Shown: positions 53,726 through 62,555 of the stretch, piece after piece | Numbering within the stretch: position 1 is the stretch's first letter | How the letters are laid out: each line of letters opens with the position of its first letter | Assembly: GCF_001623875.1 (NCBI RefSeq) | Contig: NZ_LWAE01000002.1 | Location: 310,001-374,000, forward strand | Direction: 5' to 3' | From: Clostridium magnum DSM 2767 | Lineage (GTDB): Bacteria; Bacillota; Clostridia; Clostridiales; Clostridiaceae | DNA: 64,000 nucleotides | Program-made: the position numbers and the translations under genes | Notes under the pieces: generated by a model | Databases searched by the model: none | Told to the model about the DNA's origin: nothing | The model's input: the letters and a program-made list of their open reading frames with translations, nothing else

Positions 53726-55915
53726 GTGAACTTTAGAGAAGACCAAAAACCTATAATGCAATATACAGGAGGTACAATGGCCGTACCGGCAGTTCCTGGA
53801 GCAGGAAAAACCTTTGTTGTAGCTAATCTGGCAGCAAAAATAATTGAAGAGAAAAGGCAGAAACCAGGAAAAGTTCTTGTAGTAACTTATATGAACAGTG
53901 CGGTAAATAACTTTAAAAGCAGAATAAGCTCAGTGTTAAATGATAAGGGAATATCAGCAACTAATTCTTATGAAGTTATGACCATACATAGTCTTGCTAT
54001 GAAAATACTAAGAGATAGACCAGACATTGTTGGAATTAATGAAGAATTTGGGGTAATAGATGAGGTAAAAAAGATTTTTTATTTAAATGAATGTATTAAT
54101 GAATGGAGGAGAAGAGGAGGAGGGGAGAGAGTATTTAGATCTTTTCTATCAGACTATGGTGCAAAAAAATATGATGAAAAAGGATCTGATTGGTGGAAAA
54201 GCTTCTTAAGTGTAGTAGATATTCTAATCAGTGAACTTAAGCTCAATGATATTTCTCCAGGAAAACTTAAGAATATTGAGAAGGATTTAGAGGAGGATAG
54301 CATTATTAAGGCTATATCCTATATTTATGATATATATACACAAAAGCTTAAGTTGGAAGGGTATATAGATTATAATGATTTATTGATTTTATCCTATAAG
54401 GCTCTTTTGAGGGATGAAAAGTTAAGAGAGAAATTTCAGAGTAGATACAGTTTTGTATTCGAGGATGAATGTCAGGATTCAAACTTAGTACAGTGTAAGA
54501 TGTTGGCTTTGCTTGCGGATAACAACAAGAACTTAGTTAGAGTTGGGGATGTTAACCAAAGTATTATGGGAACTTTTACGTCTTCAGATCCTAGATTTTT
54601 TTCGGATTTTTGTAGTCAATCTGAAAGAAAGTATGTTATGAATATGGCTGGGAGGAGTTCGAAAGAAATTATAGACTTAGCAAATTATTTGGTATCCTAT
54701 ACTAGAGAAGAACATCCAGAGGAAAAGTGTAGAGGCGCTTTATCATATCAGAAAATAGCATTGGTATCAGGAATGAAAGACTTTAAAAATCCTGAGCTAA
54801 GTGAATATGGAATTTATGCCTATACCTTAAGTTCATGGAATAAGGTGAAAGAAACTACTCTAAAAGCCATATTAAATTTTAGAATTAAGCATCCGGATAA
54901 AACAATAGGCGTGCTAGTTCCTTTTAACAACCATGTAAGTGAAATATCTAAAGAATTAAGAAGAATGAATATAGAGTGTGATGAGCTATCAACTAGCTCA
55001 GAAAAAAGAATTAAGGTAACCAATGTTCTAGGATATGCACTAGGTTTTTTAGGAGAACCAGATAATATTTATAAATTTAAAATTTTAATAGATACTCTTT
55101 TAGAGGAAAATAGTGATGATAAAAATTTATTGATGAACTTTATATTAAAGCATAAAGTTGAAAATCTAGTATATTGGAAACTTAGTAGTCCAATTCCAGA
55201 AAGTTTACTACATAGTGATTTATTTAAGAAGTTTGAAGAGAAGACAAATATAATAAGAAATATGATAGAGTGTAATCAGAGTTCACTAGATAATTTAGTT
55301 TTATATATAAGCAGTATATTAAACCTCAGTGTTGAAGATAAAGCTATGGCACAGGCAGTTGCTTCTTATGCTAAGTTTGCCATAAAGGATACTCCAGATT
55401 TAACCTTAGAAGAGATTTCAGATCAGCTTTTAGATAATAAGAATTCAGTATTTAGGCATGTAGCGGATGTAATATATGATCTTCAGGGATATGAGCCAGC
55501 TCCAGGAAGGGTAACAGTAGCTACTTGTCATAAATCTAAAGGACTAGAATGGGACTGTGTATTTTTAGCATGCCTGACTGACTATAATTATCCAGCTTCC
55601 CTCAGTGGTAAATTCAGATCCGATTATTTTTACTTTAAAGATAGTCTTAGAAATCCTGTAGCCATTGGAAAAGCGGAGATAAGGAGAATACTTGGAGAAA
55701 ATATAGATGGCAATCCATTTATTCAAGCTAAAGTAGATGTGCTAAATGAAAAAATAAGACTCTTATATGTTGCAATAACAAGAGCTAAAGAATATTTAGT
55801 GGTAATGACACATCATGAAAATGAAGGTAATAGGAAAGATAAGCCCTCAAAATATTTTAATATTCTTAAGGAATTTATAGAAAAAAACAGATTGGAGAGT
55901 GATGATAAAAAATGA
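53726..55915 (+). CDS. UvrD/AddA-like SF1A DNA helicase
   Basis: 729 residues with the full set of SF1A motifs: Walker A AVPGAGKT (22-29), TIHSLA, Walker B FEDECQDS (about 245), GDVNQSIMGTF, ATCHKSKGLEWD (about 598-609) and LLYVAITRAKE (about 680-690). It should unwind or translocate on DNA with ATP. It is much shorter than AddA (about 1,200) and lacks a C-terminal nuclease. The GTG at 53726 is used because AGAGGTGA lies just upstream; the GTG at 53717 overlaps that site. The nuclease gene starts at the ATGA overlap with its stop. Confidence 0.88.
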   Translation: MNFREDQKPIMQYTGGTMAVPAVPGAGKTFVVANLAAKIIEEKRQKPGKVLVVTYMNSAVNNFKSRISSVLNDKGISATNSYEVMTIHSLAMKILRDRPDIVGINEEFGVIDEVKKIFYLNECINEWRRRGGGERVFRSFLSDYGAKKYDEKGSDWWKSFLSVVDILISELKLNDISPGKLKNIEKDLEEDSIIKAISYIYDIYTQKLKLEGYIDYNDLLILSYKALLRDEKLREKFQSRYSFVFEDECQDSNLVQCKMLALLADNNKNLVRVGDVNQSIMGTFTSSDPRFFSDFCSQSERKYVMNMAGRSSKEIIDLANYLVSYTREEHPEEKCRGALSYQKIALVSGMKDFKNPELSEYGIYAYTLSSWNKVKETTLKAILNFRIKHPDKTIGVLVPFNNHVSEISKELRRMNIECDELSTSSEKRIKVTNVLGYALGFLGEPDNIYKFKILIDTLLEENSDDKNLLMNFILKHKVENLVYWKLSSPIPESLLHSDLFKKFEEKTNIIRNMIECNQSSLDNLVLYISSILNLSVEDKAMAQAVASYAKFAIKDTPDLTLEEISDQLLDNKNSVFRHVADVIYDLQGYEPAPGRVTVATCHKSKGLEWDCVFLACLTDYNYPASLSGKFRSDYFYFKDSLRNPVAIGKAEIRRILGENIDGNPFIQAKVDVLNEKIRLLYVAITRAKEYLVVMTHHENEGNRKDKPSKYFNILKEFIEKNRLESDDKK

Positions 55916-56673
55916 TGGATATAAGAAAGTTAAACTATTTCTATTATAGTCAAAACTCTTTAAATACTTTCAGCAAGTGCCCACTTAAGTTCAAAATGCA
56001 GTATATGGAGGATATATCCTGGAAAAATGATTCTCCTATGGATGTGGAATATTACAAAAGTATGAAGGTAGGTTTGAATTTTCATTTGATTTGTGAAAGA
56101 TACTTTTCTGGGCTTCCTCTTGGTATTGAGGACTGCAGTGAAGAATTAATTAGATGGACCAAGGCTCTTGAAAGCAAAATGCCTCTTAAGGAAGAAAATT
56201 TGTACTTTCCTGAATTTGAAATCAAGATGATAAAGAATCATATAAAACTTCAGGCTAAATATGATTTGATTATTATAAAACCTCAAGGACAAGTTGAAAT
56301 TTGGGACTGGAAAACTGAAAATAGAAAACTTAACAGAAAAGATATGGAGAAGAGATTTCAAACTATTGTGTATACCTATGTTTTAAAAGAAAGATGTAAA
56401 GAACTATTAGATATAGATGTTAATGCTGAAAATATCAAGATGATTTTTTGGCAGCCTCAATATGAAGAAAAAAATATAGAGATAAATTATTCTCAACTGC
56501 AGCATGATAAAAATGAAAAATTTATTGAAGAAGTTATAAATAATATTAATAGTTATGATTTTGAAAAGGATTTTAATAAGGAATTATATGTTAAACAGTG
56601 CGAATTTTGTGAATTTAATTATTTTTGTAATAATGGAAAAGTTAGTTTTAATTCTTTAGAAAGTGAGAGTTAA
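55912..56673 (+). CDS. RecB-type PD-(D/E)XK nuclease with Fe-S cysteines
   Basis: 253 residues. C23 in FSKCPLKF, G54xxFH58, then the nuclease core D118 (AKYDLI), D132-W-K134 (EIWDWKTE) and the QxxxY motif Q150-Y154. The end has C230-x2-C233-x5-C239 (CEFCEFNYFC). One N-terminal and three C-terminal cysteines form the iron-staple 4Fe-4S arrangement of AddB, Cas4 and similar nucleases. It should cut DNA, probably coupled to the helicase made just upstream (4-bp ATGA overlap). No cas genes or CRISPR arrays lie in the window. Confidence 0.88.
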   Translation: MMDIRKLNYFYYSQNSLNTFSKCPLKFKMQYMEDISWKNDSPMDVEYYKSMKVGLNFHLICERYFSGLPLGIEDCSEELIRWTKALESKMPLKEENLYFPEFEIKMIKNHIKLQAKYDLIIIKPQGQVEIWDWKTENRKLNRKDMEKRFQTIVYTYVLKERCKELLDIDVNAENIKMIFWQPQYEEKNIEINYSQLQHDKNEKFIEEVINNINSYDFEKDFNKELYVKQCEFCEFNYFCNNGKVSFNSLESES

Positions 56674-56698
56674 CGGTAACTGCTCATCGGATGAAATT
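56674..56698 (+). repeat. Remnant of dispersed element (right end), copy J
   Basis: GGTAACTGCTCATCGGATGAAA resembles the element's right end; nothing else remains. Confidence 0.4.
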
Positions 56699-56843
56699 AC
56701 TAAGTTAGGTGAATTAAGTATAAAGTACTCTAAGTGAGGAAGTGGCTGGTTTTGATTATTTTTTGAATATTCCGCAAAAGAACAAAAAATGATTTTTTTC
56801 GATTATAATTACATAAGATATTAATGAAATGGGGAGATATCTT

Positions 56844-57488
56844 ATGGAAATAAATGGATTTATTTTGTCTAAACATAATGAAGTTGAGAAGTTCCATTAT
56901 GGTATAAAATTAATGCCATCTAGAACTTTAGATAAATTGACCGACAGTATGATTATCTCTAGAGAAAAAAGTATTAATAAAATGGACAGTTATACTATAT
57001 GCTTTAAGAGAAAACAGGGTATTAAAGTGGTTTCAAATGATTTTATTTTATCTGAGAAATCCTTTGAAGACTATATGGAGTTTTTGCTTTCATTTAACGG
57101 AGAACTTCTTAAAGCAGAAAAAAATATTAAGTCAGAATTTATTGTGGACAAAGGTGGTAAAATAACATTATCGTTCCTAAACAAGGATTATATAAAAATA
57201 TCCTCTGAAAAAATAGAAAATAATTCTTTGAATAAGGTATTCTTTACTTTATTAAGAAAAGAATTGTTAGTGTATATTACAGTTTTAAAGGATATTTATT
57301 CTGAAAAAGAAATAGAAAGTTCTTTAAATTATTCAATGGGTTACTTAATAAATCCATTGAGTAGGTCAGAGAGAAAGCAGTTATATCTAGATGCACTTTA
57401 TGCATTTATTGACAGTGCCTTAGATCACAGAAATAAGCATGCCTTTGATATGTTATCAAAGGAAATTCAAAGGGTATTAAATTATTAA
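56844..57488 (+). CDS. Hypothetical protein with IDEAL-like C-terminus
   Basis: 214 residues. The N-terminal 165 residues show no known motif. The end, YAFIDSALDHRNKHAFDMLSKEI (about 186-208), fits the IDEAL-domain pattern (IDxALdxxDkxxFxxLs) known from small Firmicute proteins such as YpiB. The ATG at 56844 is chosen because GGGGAG (56831-56836) lies seven bases upstream. It follows the nuclease gene by 170 bases and could have its own promoter, so membership of that operon is uncertain. Confidence 0.65.
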   Translation: MEINGFILSKHNEVEKFHYGIKLMPSRTLDKLTDSMIISREKSINKMDSYTICFKRKQGIKVVSNDFILSEKSFEDYMEFLLSFNGELLKAEKNIKSEFIVDKGGKITLSFLNKDYIKISSEKIENNSLNKVFFTLLRKELLVYITVLKDIYSEKEIESSLNYSMGYLINPLSRSERKQLYLDALYAFIDSALDHRNKHAFDMLSKEIQRVLNY

Positions 57489-57491
57489 AAA

Positions 57492-57606
57492 TTTTTTATC
57501 CGATGACTAGCCGCTCTAATACTCCATCGCAAGGTGCGTATGTGATTCGCACCAGATCAGAGATTTGGGCTCTCTGCTTTTCTCGAAGATGGAGTACTAG
57601 AGCGGT
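57492..57606 (-). repeat. Dispersed two-hairpin element, copy K (hairpin 2 only)
   Basis: On the minus strand: GGAGTATTAGAGCGG and CTAGTCATCGGATAAAAAA at the right end, and an enlarged hairpin-2 tip with GAGAAAAGCAGAGAGCC as in copy G. Hairpin 1 and the left end are missing. Confidence 0.85.
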
Positions 57607-57643
57607 ATTATACCTCGTAGTGTAAGCTAGCTTTCTCATCCTA

Positions 57644-58345
57644 TTATTCAAAACATATCATGTCTATTTTATTATAGAATTCTACATCTATATTATGAGT
57701 AATTGAAAGGCTTTTGTCCTTTCTAAATCTAATTACTTCACTTTTCATAGTATCTCCATAAACACCATCTAGATCCCATGGATAATAACCTGCATTTTTC
57801 ATTTTCCTTTGAACCTCATATACATCAGAGCCTCTAGCGCCTGGAAGAAGAGTTCTAAAGTTATTAACTAAAAGCCCATAGGGTCCGCCATATATTGTCA
57901 CCATTGTACCGGGATTTACACAATCATAAAGGTCTTCTACATCTCGATTTAACATTCTAATGCATCCAAGGGATTTGGGTGTACCAATTGACAAAGGTTT
58001 ATTGGTTCCATGTATTCCATATTTGCCCCAAGGAACATTTAAGGCCATCCAGCGTGAGCCAAAGCCTTTACCCCAATTTGAAGACTTGCTTACAATTGCC
58101 CATGTTCCTATAGGAGAAGGAGTTGTTGCTTTACCACAAGCAACAGGGTAGCTTTTTATTATTTCATTTGTATTTTCATTTATCAAAAATAGTCTTAAGT
58201 CGGTTAAATCTACTAGTATACTATATTTATTTTTTAGTGCTACTGAGTTATTATTCACACTATATGATTTTATAGTCAAGGGAAAAAAGGAAATAGATAT
58301 AAAAATACATATTTTAAGTAGAAACAAAAAATTACGTCTTTTCAT
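57644..58345 (-). CDS. L,D-transpeptidase (YkuD) with peptidoglycan-binding domain
   Basis: 233 residues. A signal peptide or anchor (FLFLLKICIFISISFFPLTI), a YkuD catalytic domain (about 40-155) with YGIHGTN and SLGCIRM carrying the catalytic His and Cys, then a PG_binding_1 domain (RGSDVYEVQRKMKNAGYYPWDLDGVYG). It forms 3-3 cross-links or anchors in the cell wall outside the membrane. AAGAGGTG precedes the ATG. First of three envelope-related genes on this strand, with a deacetylase upstream. Confidence 0.93.
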   Translation of the reverse strand: MKRRNFLFLLKICIFISISFFPLTIKSYSVNNNSVALKNKYSILVDLTDLRLFLINENTNEIIKSYPVACGKATTPSPIGTWAIVSKSSNWGKGFGSRWMALNVPWGKYGIHGTNKPLSIGTPKSLGCIRMLNRDVEDLYDCVNPGTMVTIYGGPYGLLVNNFRTLLPGARGSDVYEVQRKMKNAGYYPWDLDGVYGDTMKSEVIRFRKDKSLSITHNIDVEFYNKIDMICFE

Positions 58346-58438
58346 TTAAAACACCTCTTAGAAGCCTATTAGTATAATAAAATTTTATAGTTAAATATAT
58401 ACAGTTTTAGATCTCTAATTTACAATTTTATAGTCTGA

Positions 58439-59188
58439 TTATTTTGATACTCTAAAATGATATTCAAGAGTATCATTAGTAATAGGTTGAAATTCATAAC
58501 CTAAATCCTTATAATACTTTATTATATTTGGAAGTGCATCACATGTATTTTTATTAGGTTGATCACAATGGGCAAGTAAAAATATTCTATTTGGATTAAT
58601 GCATTTTTTAGTAGCTTCTTTATATAACTTGGCTGAAGATGTATTGTAATCAATTCCATCAGATAAACTTAGGTTCCAGTCATATATTTTGTAGTTACGC
58701 TGATGGAGTTTTTCAAGAAGGCTGGCGCTTAAGTGTTTTTTACTTCCAGAAGGAAATCTTATTGCTTTAGGTTCAATGTTAACAATTTTTTTAATCTCTT
58801 CAGAGGTTTTATCCATTTCTTCTATAAAAGCATCTTCGCTAGAATAAATTTGTCTATACTTATGAGTGTAAGTGTGAAGTCCAATTGTATGCCCTTCGGT
58901 ATGTATTCTTTTTAAGATATCTTCTCTACCTTGAATTTTGCTACCAACCAAGAAGAAAGTGGCTTTTACATTTTGTTCTTTTAAGGTATCTAAAATTTTA
59001 TTTGTTACTACTACACTAGGCCCATCATCAAAGGTTAAATAAATAATTTTTTTTTCATTATTTATAGTTATATCTTTTAATTGAGTATCAACACTTAGAG
59101 TTGAAGTTTTAGATGGAAACATATAGTTGACTAAAATATAGGTACATATTAAAAAGGCAATTAAAATTAAGTTTTTTTTAGTTTTCAA
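58439..59188 (-). CDS. Polysaccharide deacetylase family protein
   Basis: 249 residues, starting at a TTG with AAAAGGAGG nine bases upstream. An N-terminal membrane helix (LILIAFLICTYILVNYMF) is followed by a NodB domain: IYLTFDDGPS (metal Asp pair), GHTIGLHTYTHKY (metal His pair), RFPSGSKK and FLLAHCDQPN. It removes acetyl groups from cell-surface glycans such as peptidoglycan or chitin-like polymers. Close to a transpeptidase and an amidase gene, which supports a wall role. Confidence 0.92.
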   Translation of the reverse strand: MKTKKNLILIAFLICTYILVNYMFPSKTSTLSVDTQLKDITINNEKKIIYLTFDDGPSVVVTNKILDTLKEQNVKATFFLVGSKIQGREDILKRIHTEGHTIGLHTYTHKYRQIYSSEDAFIEEMDKTSEEIKKIVNIEPKAIRFPSGSKKHLSASLLEKLHQRNYKIYDWNLSLSDGIDYNTSSAKLYKEATKKCINPNRIFLLAHCDQPNKNTCDALPNIIKYYKDLGYEFQPITNDTLEYHFRVSK

Positions 59189-59223
59189 GTGTTATTCCTC
59201 CTTTTTAATTAGCAATAAAGTTA

Positions 59224-59360
59224 TTTTTATCCGATGACTACCCGTTCTAATACTCCCATCTTCTTCAAAGTGGGAGTAAAGAGCGGTTACGTCCCTGGAT
59301 TCGTTCAACTAAGAATCAGGTGGAGTTTGAAACTCTATCTGATTCAAGTTTTCACTTCAT
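59224..59360 (-). repeat. Dispersed two-hairpin element, copy L (full, short loops)
   Basis: 137 bases on the minus strand, ends as in the other copies. Hairpin 1 CAGATAGAGTTTC/AAACTCCACCTG; hairpin 2 CCGCTCTTTACTCCCAC/ATGGGAGTATTAGAACGG with a GAAGAA loop. The clearest compact version of the element. Confidence 0.92.
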
Positions 59361-59366
59361 AGAGTA

Positions 59367-60596
59367 TTAGCTATTAATATGAATAAGAAAAAACCTAATT
59401 TTATTATCTCCCCATCCTAAATCCCAAGGTACATGATACCTATCGGTAGTATGAGAATTAACTAAAGGATAGCCGTGAGAATCATGGCTTGTAATTATTG
59501 AAAAGTGATCAATGTTACCCTTTTTCTCATAACATACAAGGTCTGCTAATTGAATTTTTTGTATAATACCACCAGGATATTCTGGTTGGGGTTCTGTAAG
59601 TTCTTTAAAAGCACCATGCTTTATAACACTTCCTCTACCGCTAGATATCAAGTAATTTTTCAAACCATCAGCATTCACCCATGCTGTAGTGCCTTGACTA
59701 TTTCCGTACTGGTAATATTGGCAGCGCCAAATAGAATCCATTGGAAGACCGCCAGCCTCCTTATCCGCTAATACCTGAGATGCAAAATTTGTGCAATCAC
59801 CACCGATACCATTAAAGTCTCTATATTTCTTATTGTAGTCAAAATCATTTCTACTGCCCCAAGCAGCTCCACAAAATTTGTCAGCATATTCTACTGCTTT
59901 TTCTCTATTATAATTGAGTTTTTTGGAGTTTGACATATTAAATGTATTTGGGTAGATATTTTCATCCTGTGAATTATAAGTATCTTGCCAATTAGGAGGT
60001 ATAAGGCTTCCCAGTGTTTCTCCAGAATAAGCCTGCAATGCATCTTCAAAACAATCGGTGTAACAGTCGTTATAAACTTTCCACTTATCATTTTTTTTAG
60101 TAAGGCTTAAAGTATGTCTAATTCCTATTCCAAAGGAATTAGTAACAGGTGTTACATCTTGAGGATAGATATAATCAAACTTATAGCTCTCTTCCAAAGC
60201 TATTTTTAGCACTTTATCCCCAGGATAAATTTTTTTAATTCTAACTGTAGATTGAACATTATTAAATTTTATGCCTCTTTGTTTAGACCAATCTTGTAGA
60301 TATTTAACTCGTTTTATCTCATGTTCATGAGCCCGTTGACCATGTTTTTGGGAGGTATCAAAATAGTCTTTCAAAGCTACTAAATCTCCTGTAACAAATA
60401 CAGAGGAACGTTTATTATAGATGGTTTCTACTTTTGTTTTTAATTCATTCTCGTCATATGAGTTAACTGGCAATGAGAGAATAGGAGATTGTAAGGCTAA
60501 AACTGTATTTTTTCTATGTATTGTAGTAGATGATATAACAATTAATAAAGTTATAAAAATATGGATAATAAGTTTTTTCCTATTCTTTGAATGCAA
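59367..60596 (-). CDS. Exported amidase-domain protein (Amidase_6)
   Basis: 409 residues. Starts at a TTG behind CAAGGAGG. An N-terminal signal or anchor (LIIHIFITLLIVISSTTI), a middle region of unknown role, and a C-terminal NlpC/CHAP-like amidase domain: catalytic Cys in GGDCTNFASQVLADKEAGG and His in DHFSIITSHDSHG. Such secreted proteins act on the cell wall. It stops seven bases before repeat copy L and has no other neighbour of its operon type except the two wall genes downstream. Confidence 0.87.
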   Translation of the reverse strand: MHSKNRKKLIIHIFITLLIVISSTTIHRKNTVLALQSPILSLPVNSYDENELKTKVETIYNKRSSVFVTGDLVALKDYFDTSQKHGQRAHEHEIKRVKYLQDWSKQRGIKFNNVQSTVRIKKIYPGDKVLKIALEESYKFDYIYPQDVTPVTNSFGIGIRHTLSLTKKNDKWKVYNDCYTDCFEDALQAYSGETLGSLIPPNWQDTYNSQDENIYPNTFNMSNSKKLNYNREKAVEYADKFCGAAWGSRNDFDYNKKYRDFNGIGGDCTNFASQVLADKEAGGLPMDSIWRCQYYQYGNSQGTTAWVNADGLKNYLISSGRGSVIKHGAFKELTEPQPEYPGGIIQKIQLADLVCYEKKGNIDHFSIITSHDSHGYPLVNSHTTDRYHVPWDLGWGDNKIRFFLIHINS

Positions 60597-60842
60597 GTTA
60601 AATGCCTCCTTGTATTTATATTGTTATAAAGTAAGTATGTCATGTACTTTTTTTAGTATTTACTCTTTTAATAATTGTGATGTATACAAAATTGTGTTGT
60701 GTAAGAAAGAATTATGTAGTATAGTAGAAAAATGTCAGCGTATTTATTAGCCTTAAAAGGAAAAAAATAAAGAAGAGCAAAAAAACTTAAGTTTTAGTTT
60801 ATTTTTGTAATAATAAAATTTTTATAGAAACAGGTGTTAAAA

Positions 60843-62291
60843 ATGAAAAATATAAGTAGTTTTGAAGAATTGAATATAAGTGAAGATATATTAAAGTCAC
60901 TAAAAAACATGGGCTTTAAAAATCCATCACCAGTGCAACAAGAGGCAATACCTCCAGCTTTAGAGGGCAAAAATATAATTGTAAAATCTCAGACCGGTAC
61001 TGGAAAAACAGCAGCATATGGAATACCTGTATTAGAAAAAATAGAATTGGAAGAAAAATTAGTGCAGGTAGTAGTACTTACCCCTACGAGAGAATTGGCT
61101 GTTCAAGTATCAAAGGAAATAGATAACTTAGGAAAATTTAAAAGAATAAGAAGTACAGCAATTTACGGAGGACAGCCTATAGACTTACAAACAAGAGTGT
61201 TAAAGCAGAGAGTTCATATAATTGTAAGTACACCAGGAAGGATACTTGACCATATAGGAAGAGGAAACATAGACCTTTCTAAAGTAAATACTGTAATCAT
61301 TGATGAAGCAGATCAGATGTTTGATATGGGATTTATTAATGATGTGGAAGCTATAGTTGATAAGACACCTAGTAACAGACAAATGATGCTTTTTTCAGCT
61401 ACTATTTCAGAGAAGGTAGAAAGAATTACAGAAAAGTACATGAAAGATGCAGTAAAAATTAGTATTACTCCTGAAGAAGTTACTGGAGAAAAAATAGATG
61501 AGAAATACTACATGATGGATGAAAAATTTAAGTTTACCAGTCTTTGCAGAATATTATGCAGTGAAGAAGTGGATTCTGCTATCATATTCTGTGAAACAAA
61601 AGCCAATGTAGGTATGTTATCCAGTAAAATGAGAAGAAAAGGCTTTGAAGCCTATGAGCTCCATGGAGATCTTACTCAAGAGGAGAGACTAGACACTATA
61701 AATAAATTTAAACAAGGTGAATTTAATTTACTAGTTGCTACTGATGTAGCAGCAAGGGGAATAGATGTAGATGATGTAACCCATGTTATAAATTATGATA
61801 TACCTCTTTATACAGATAGTTATGTACATAGAATTGGCAGAACTGCAAGAGCTGGAAAAGCAGGAAAGGCAATAACCTTAGTTACTCCAAATCAGCTTAG
61901 ATTTTTAGAATCTATACAAGAATTTATTGGCCATAATATACCACAAGGAGAAATTCCAACAGAAGAAGTAACCACCGAGTCTATTAAAAAGTTTAATTTG
62001 AGATTAAAGAGTATAAAAATAAAGAAAAAAGAAAAGAAAGCTGATGTTGGTAGTGAAATAACAACACTTTACATCAAGGCTGGAAAGAAAAATAAGATAA
62101 GACCAGGTGATTTAGTAGGTGCAATTTTAGGTGCAACAGGTTTAACATCAGATATTATAGGAGTAATAGATATTTATGACCACTATACTTATGTGGATAT
62201 AATGGGTGGTCATGGAAACGAAGTGCTGGAAAAACTTAAAGAAGGTACTATAAAAGGTAAGAAATTAAAGATTGAGAAAGCTAAGAGATAA
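60843..62291 (+). CDS. dbpA: DEAD-box RNA helicase, DbpA type
   Basis: 482 residues. Q-motif GFKNPSPVQQEAIP, Walker A SQTGTGKTAA, TPTRELAVQ, DEAD (VIIDEADQMFD), SAT, ARGIDVDDV and HRIGRTARAGK are all present. The C-terminal DbpA RNA-binding domain (TLYIKAGKKNKIRPGDLVGA; IDIYDHYTYVDI) targets 23S rRNA in E. coli DbpA, so a role in large-subunit assembly is likely. The ATG at 60843 follows AGGTG by six bases. Confidence 0.93.
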   Translation: MKNISSFEELNISEDILKSLKNMGFKNPSPVQQEAIPPALEGKNIIVKSQTGTGKTAAYGIPVLEKIELEEKLVQVVVLTPTRELAVQVSKEIDNLGKFKRIRSTAIYGGQPIDLQTRVLKQRVHIIVSTPGRILDHIGRGNIDLSKVNTVIIDEADQMFDMGFINDVEAIVDKTPSNRQMMLFSATISEKVERITEKYMKDAVKISITPEEVTGEKIDEKYYMMDEKFKFTSLCRILCSEEVDSAIIFCETKANVGMLSSKMRRKGFEAYELHGDLTQEERLDTINKFKQGEFNLLVATDVAARGIDVDDVTHVINYDIPLYTDSYVHRIGRTARAGKAGKAITLVTPNQLRFLESIQEFIGHNIPQGEIPTEEVTTESIKKFNLRLKSIKIKKKEKKADVGSEITTLYIKAGKKNKIRPGDLVGAILGATGLTSDIIGVIDIYDHYTYVDIMGGHGNEVLEKLKEGTIKGKKLKIEKAKR

Positions 62292-62293
62292 GG

Positions 62294-62345
62294 TGGAAAT
62301 TTCAATTAGATTGGAGTTCAAACTCCACTTAATTCTTGAATAAAA
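62294..62345 (+). repeat. Diverged hairpin-1 of dispersed element, copy M
   Basis: AATTAGATTGGAGTTCAAACTCC and CTTAATTCTTGAA keep the hairpin-1 layout with a different outer stem. It follows dbpA. Confidence 0.5.
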
Positions 62346-62349
62346 CAAC

Positions 62350-62380
62350 AAAGGCTGTTGAATACTCAACAGCCTTTTAA
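62350..62380. terminator. Bidirectional terminator between dbpA and the zinc-ribbon gene
   Basis: AAAGGCTGTTGA/TCAACAGCCTTT around ATAC, with T's on both sides. Confidence 0.85.
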
Positions 62381-62390
62381 TAAAGATTAA

Positions 62391-62555
62391 TTATCTTCTG
62401 AAACCTCTATTGTTTTGTTGTTTTCTAGCTCTTCTGCAATCAGGGCATCTTGTTGGTTCATTTTCGAAACCCTTTTCTTTGTAGAAAGCTTGCTCGCCTT
62501 CAGTGAATACGAAGTCTTTTCCGCAATCTTTACATGCTATTGTTTTATCTGCCAT
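62391..62555 (-). CDS. Small zinc-ribbon protein, 54 residues
   Basis: A minus-strand frame beginning MADKTIACKDCGKDFVFTEG, with a second pair in TRCPDCRRARKQQ and a basic tail. CxxC-x27-CxxC is the probable zinc-ribbon (zf-trcl) family, common and conserved in clostridia, often cold-shock-like in expression; function unknown. AGGAGGAATG lies before the ATG. Confidence 0.9.
   Translation of the reverse strand: MADKTIACKDCGKDFVFTEGEQAFYKEKGFENEPTRCPDCRRARKQQNNRGFRR

Noticed and set aside
55912..56673. Cas4 as identity of the Fe-S nuclease
   Set aside because: No CRISPR or cas1/cas2 genes in the window; the operon partners are UvrD-type helicases, which fits an AddB-like nuclease better.
14681..59360. 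CRISPR array as explanation for the repeated blocks
   Set aside because: Copies are scattered, 70-190 bases long, in both orientations and without regular spacers; no cas genes are present.
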